Shown: piece by piece, positions 4,466 through 6,331 of the stretch
How positions within the stretch are numbered: the first letter of the stretch is position 1
Layout: every line of letters starts with the position of its first letter
Assembly: GCA_021815525.1 (NCBI GenBank)
Contig: JAKAGN010000167.1
Location: 1-6,331 of the forward strand
Direction: 5' to 3'
Length of the DNA: 6,331 bases
DNA from: Deltaproteobacteria bacterium
GTDB taxonomy: Bacteria; Desulfobacterota; Desulfobacteria; Desulfobacterales; Desulfatibacillaceae
Made by a program: the position numbers and the translations under genes
Notes under the pieces: model-generated
The model's database searches: none
The model's input: only the letters and a program-made list of their open reading frames with translations
Told to the model about the DNA's origin: nothing

Positions 4466-5836
4466 ATGGAACGAAAGTTTACGATCCTCATAGCGGATGA
4501 CGACCCCGACATCTTCCCGCTGATCCGGGACATCCTGGCCGAGGGCGACTACCGGCTCCTTTCCGCCGGAAGCGGGGAGGAGGCTCTGGGCGTAATGGAC
4601 CGCGACCCCGTGGACATGCTCCTGGTGGACTACCAGATGCCGGGCATGGACGGCCTCGATCTCCTACTTGCCACCCGGAAACGCCACCGGGACGTGAAGG
4701 TGTGCATGATAACGGGCTACGGCAGCGTGGACGTGGCCATCAACGCGCTGCAGGCCGGGGCGGTGGATTTTTTCCAGAAGCCCTTCTCCGTGCCGGCCCT
4801 GACGGCCCGGGTGGCCCACCACAAGCGCCTATGGGACCTGGCCCGGGAGAACCTCCTCCTCAAAAAGCAGGCCGGGGTCTTTCTCACCCTCTCCGACATG
4901 GTGGGAAACTCCCGGCCCATGCGCCGCCTGAAAAACCTCCTGGAAAGAGCCGCGGCCTCGGACGCCAACGTCCTCATAAAGGGCGAGACGGGCACCGGAA
5001 AGGAGATCGCCGCGCGCTGCATCCACTCCTTGAGCGCCCGCTCCGCCATGCCCTTCGTGGCCGTGGACTGCGCGTCCTTGAGCGAGACAATTCTCGAAAG
5101 CGAGCTTTTCGGCCACGAGAAGGGGGCCTTCACCCAGGCCCACACCGCCCACGTCGGCCTCGCCCGCGCCGCGGACGGCGGCACCCTGTTCCTGGACGAA
5201 ACCGGCGAGATGCCGCCGGCGCTCCAGTCCAAGTTCCTGCGCTTTCTCCAGACCCGCGAGGTCAGGCCCGTGGGAAGCGCGAAATCCTACCCCGTGAACA
5301 TCCGCGTGGTCTGCGCCACGAACCGCGACCTGGCCCAGGAAGTGGAAGAGGGCCGCTTCCGCCGCGACCTTTACTACCGCCTCCACGTTGTCCCGGTGGC
5401 CACCCCGCCTCTCCGCGAATGCCGCGAGGACATAGCCCTTCTGGCCAGCCACTTCGTCCACCGCTACTGCGTCAGGAACGCCGTGGAAAAAAAGCTCGCC
5501 AAGGAAACCATCCTCTGCCTCGAACGCCACTCCTGGCCCGGGAACGTGCGGGAGCTGGAAAACGCCGTGCACCGCGCGGCGGTGCTCTCCGACGGCCCCC
5601 AAATCCTTCCCGGCGACCTGCCGTCGGAAATCCTCTGCGGCGCCGCCCAGCCTGCCGCGCATCCCCCGGACGAGGGCCTCGAAAAACCTGCGGGTGACTC
5701 CATGGAAGACTACGAACGCGCCGCCATAATGAACGCCCTTAAAAAATCCTCCGGCAACCGCAACCGCGCGGCCGAAATCCTGGGCATCGGCCCCGCCACC
5801 CTCTATCGGAAGCTTCAAAAGTACGGGCTGCACTAA
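4466..5836 (+). CDS. Sigma-54-dependent response regulator, NtrC family
   Basis: A 456-aa activator with three domains in order. The receiver domain (about 5-120) has acidic pocket D11-D13, phospho-acceptor D55, T83 and K105. The AAA+ domain (about 145-385) has Walker A GETGTGKE (173-180), GAFTQA loop (220-225), Walker B GGTLFLDE (238-245), sensor I CATNRDL (283-289), arginine fingers R299 and R305 in FRRDLYYRL, and WPGNVRELEN (357-366). After a Pro/Ala-rich linker (about 392-412) comes a Fis-type helix-turn-helix (about 415-455) ending GPATLYRKLQKYGL. When phosphorylated it should form a ring and drive open-complex formation by sigma-54 RNA polymerase. The loop that contacts sigma-54 reads GAFTQA instead of GAFTGA, and Walker B is followed by TGEM rather than the usual IGEM. 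The ATG at 4466 has only a weak ribosome site (GGTGA). No histidine kinase is adjacent, so the signal is unknown; target genes may include itself and trpB2. Confidence 0.95.
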   Translation: MERKFTILIADDDPDIFPLIRDILAEGDYRLLSAGSGEEALGVMDRDPVDMLLVDYQMPGMDGLDLLLATRKRHRDVKVCMITGYGSVDVAINALQAGAVDFFQKPFSVPALTARVAHHKRLWDLARENLLLKKQAGVFLTLSDMVGNSRPMRRLKNLLERAAASDANVLIKGETGTGKEIAARCIHSLSARSAMPFVAVDCASLSETILESELFGHEKGAFTQAHTAHVGLARAADGGTLFLDETGEMPPALQSKFLRFLQTREVRPVGSAKSYPVNIRVVCATNRDLAQEVEEGRFRRDLYYRLHVVPVATPPLRECREDIALLASHFVHRYCVRNAVEKKLAKETILCLERHSWPGNVRELENAVHRAAVLSDGPQILPGDLPSEILCGAAQPAAHPPDEGLEKPAGDSMEDYERAAIMNALKKSSGNRNRAAEILGIGPATLYRKLQKYGLH

Positions 5837-5852
5837 AGGCTGCCTCCGGCGG

Positions 5853-5875
5853 CCGGGGAGACTACGTCCCCCCGG
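5853..5875. repeat. GC-rich stem-loop directly after the regulator gene
   Basis: CCGGGGA pairs with the TCCCC/CCGG run across a short ACTACG-type loop, 17 nt after the regulator stop. No T-run follows, so it is more likely to protect the 3' end or help Rho-dependent ending than to be a full terminator. Confidence 0.4.
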
Positions 5876-5893
5876 ACCCCCGATAATGGCTGC

Positions 5894-5923
5894 GCGTTGC
5901 TTCGCAACGCTCCACAGTTTTTT
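5894..5923 (+). terminator. Hairpin plus T-tract after the regulator gene
   Basis: GCGTTGC-TTC-GCAACGC is a perfect 7-bp stem with a 3-nt loop, followed 7 nt later by TTTTTT (5918-5923). It lies 58 nt after the regulator stop. The gap between stem and T-run is longer than ideal, so strength is uncertain. It belongs to a pair with the hairpin at 6291-6321. Confidence 0.55.
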
Positions 5924-6043
5924 GAGCTTCGCATTCCAGCGCCAGAAGCCTGGAAGCTTGGGTCAAACGGCCTGCGCGCAGAGATGGTAAGGGCCGGATG
6001 CTCTATGGCGAGGTAAAAAGATGTAATTTCCGGATGTTGGATG

Positions 6044-6060
6044 CGTTCATAATTTGAACG
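6044..6060. promoter_or_regulatory. Palindromic site 1, CGTTCA-TAATT-TGAACG
   Basis: A perfect 6-bp dyad with a 5-bp AT spacer. It shares its last two bases with site 2, so the two centres are 15 bp apart. It resembles a dimeric repressor operator, but no gene start is close by in the window. Confidence 0.5.
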
Positions 6061-6075
6061 TTCAAAAATTGAACG
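6059..6075. promoter_or_regulatory. Palindromic site 2, CGTTCA-AAAAT-TGAACG
   Basis: A second perfect copy of the same dyad, overlapping site 1 by two bases. The junction itself forms the 12-bp palindrome TTGAACGTTCAA (6054-6065). Confidence 0.5.
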
Positions 6076-6109
6076 CTCCGGCGAAGAGTAGAAAATCGAG
6101 GGGTCAAAG

Positions 6110-6126
6110 CATTCATTTTTTGAACG
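6110..6126. promoter_or_regulatory. Palindromic site 3, CATTCA-TTTTT-TGAACG
   Basis: A third copy with one mismatch in the left arm (CATTCA for CGTTCA) and the same 5-bp AT spacer, centred 51 bp from site 2. Confidence 0.42.
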
Positions 6127-6278
6127 CATAGTGTTTAACATTTTTAAATTTATAGAGATTATTGCGGCCTGCTCCGGCAAGCCCCCGGCCGCGCTGCAAA
6201 GCGCTGTGGCATAGGCGCGGGTTCCTTTCCCTTGGCCCCTCTTCGGCGCAACGGGCGTCGGGAGGCCGAATGCGAAGC

Positions 6279-6321
6279 CCTGGAAAACCTGCGGGACGGA
6301 TTGCGAAGCAATCCGTCCCGC
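6279..6321 (-). terminator. Strong inward-facing hairpin for a gene beyond the right edge
   Basis: GCGGGACGGATTGC (6291-6304) and GCAATCCGTCCCGC (6308-6321) form a perfect 14-bp stem with a 3-nt loop. On the minus strand it is followed by AGG and TTTT (6287-6284). This is the position and orientation expected for the terminator of a minus-strand gene that ends just right of the window. Confidence 0.55.
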
Positions 6322-6331
6322 CAATATCGGG

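Larger units (their letters stand above)
5837..6331. other. Gene-free convergent-type region with hairpins and palindromes
   Basis: I support no gene in these 495 bases. One long minus-strand frame covers nearly all of it, but it runs through terminator hairpins and palindromes, is made of low-complexity patches and has no ribosome site that I trust. GC-rich hairpin sequence lies at both ends, and an AT-rich core (about 6015-6160) carries the triple palindrome. The inward-facing hairpin at the right edge suggests that a minus-strand gene ends just beyond the window. Confidence 0.6.

Noticed and set aside
4829..5833. 334-aa open frame on the minus strand
   Set aside because: Antisense to the NtrC-type regulator, with the same compositional artefact and no recognisable domain.
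6044..6126. LexA/SOS boxes
   Set aside because: The dyad is GTTCA facing TGAAC with a 5-bp spacer, unlike the CGAAC-N4-GTTCG, CTG-N10-CAG or GTTC-N7-GTTC forms, and no SOS gene is adjacent.
6042..6127. CRISPR array
   Set aside because: The repeated units are 17-bp palindromes with overlapping or irregular spacing and no unique spacers of regular length; no cas gene is present.
5833..6324. 163-aa open frame on the minus strand covering the right-hand spacer
   Set aside because: It runs through both terminator hairpins and the palindrome array, overlaps the end of the regulator gene, and its protein is patchy low-complexity sequence (serine/arginine/alanine stretches) with no domain. It looks like translated extragenic repeat.

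Overview
The window reads as chromosomal DNA from a GC-rich bacterium. The likeliest source is a Desulfobacterota ('deltaproteobacterial') anaerobe. That placement is inference: it rests on the overall feel of the proteins (a stand-alone TrpB2, a small Cys-rich protein of a type I associate with such genomes, an NtrC-type regulator) and on the extragenic hairpin sequences at the right end. No rRNA or other marker gene is present.

Layout from left to right. (1) Positions 1-2468 hold a tightly packed leftward operon on the minus strand. In transcription order it encodes an 89-aa Cys-rich protein of unknown function, a glyoxalase-II-like metallo-beta-lactamase-fold hydrolase (TTG start), a 113-aa protein I do not recognise, QueC (preQ0 synthase), and the first 160 residues of a DUF2419/Qng1 queuosine-salvage glycosidase that runs off the left edge. 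Gaps between these genes are 5-28 nt. (2) Positions 2469-2781 are a structured spacer. Its clearest element is a 17-bp stem-loop followed by TTTT in the minus direction, best read as the terminator after trpB; several other hairpins lie between it and trpB. (3) Positions 2782-4158 hold a minus-strand TrpB2-type tryptophan synthase beta chain with no trpA beside it. (4) Positions 4159-4465 are a divergent promoter region with a sigma-54-like -24/-12 site facing right and a perfect TATAAT facing left, the two almost touching. (5) Positions 4466-5836 hold a plus-strand NtrC-family response regulator (REC, AAA+, Fis HTH) with a non-canonical GAFTQA loop. (6) Positions 5837-6331 hold no supported gene. 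This stretch has two related hairpin/T-tract elements facing inward and, between them in an AT-rich patch, three 17-bp CGTTCA-N5-TGAACG palindromes.

How the genes fit together. QueC makes the 7-deazaguanine precursor of queuosine de novo. The gene directly after it resembles the enzyme that frees queuine from queuosine 5'-phosphate, so the operon appears to join synthesis and recycling of the same tRNA modification. The role of the hydrolase and the two small proteins in that context is unknown. The NtrC-type regulator is divergent to trpB2 and may control itself and/or trpB2 through the sigma-54-like site, but its signal and partner kinase are not in the window. The most useful leads are the queC-Qng1 pairing, the triple palindrome and the overlapping divergent promoters. 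I saw no defence system, CRISPR array, transposase, tRNA or rRNA.
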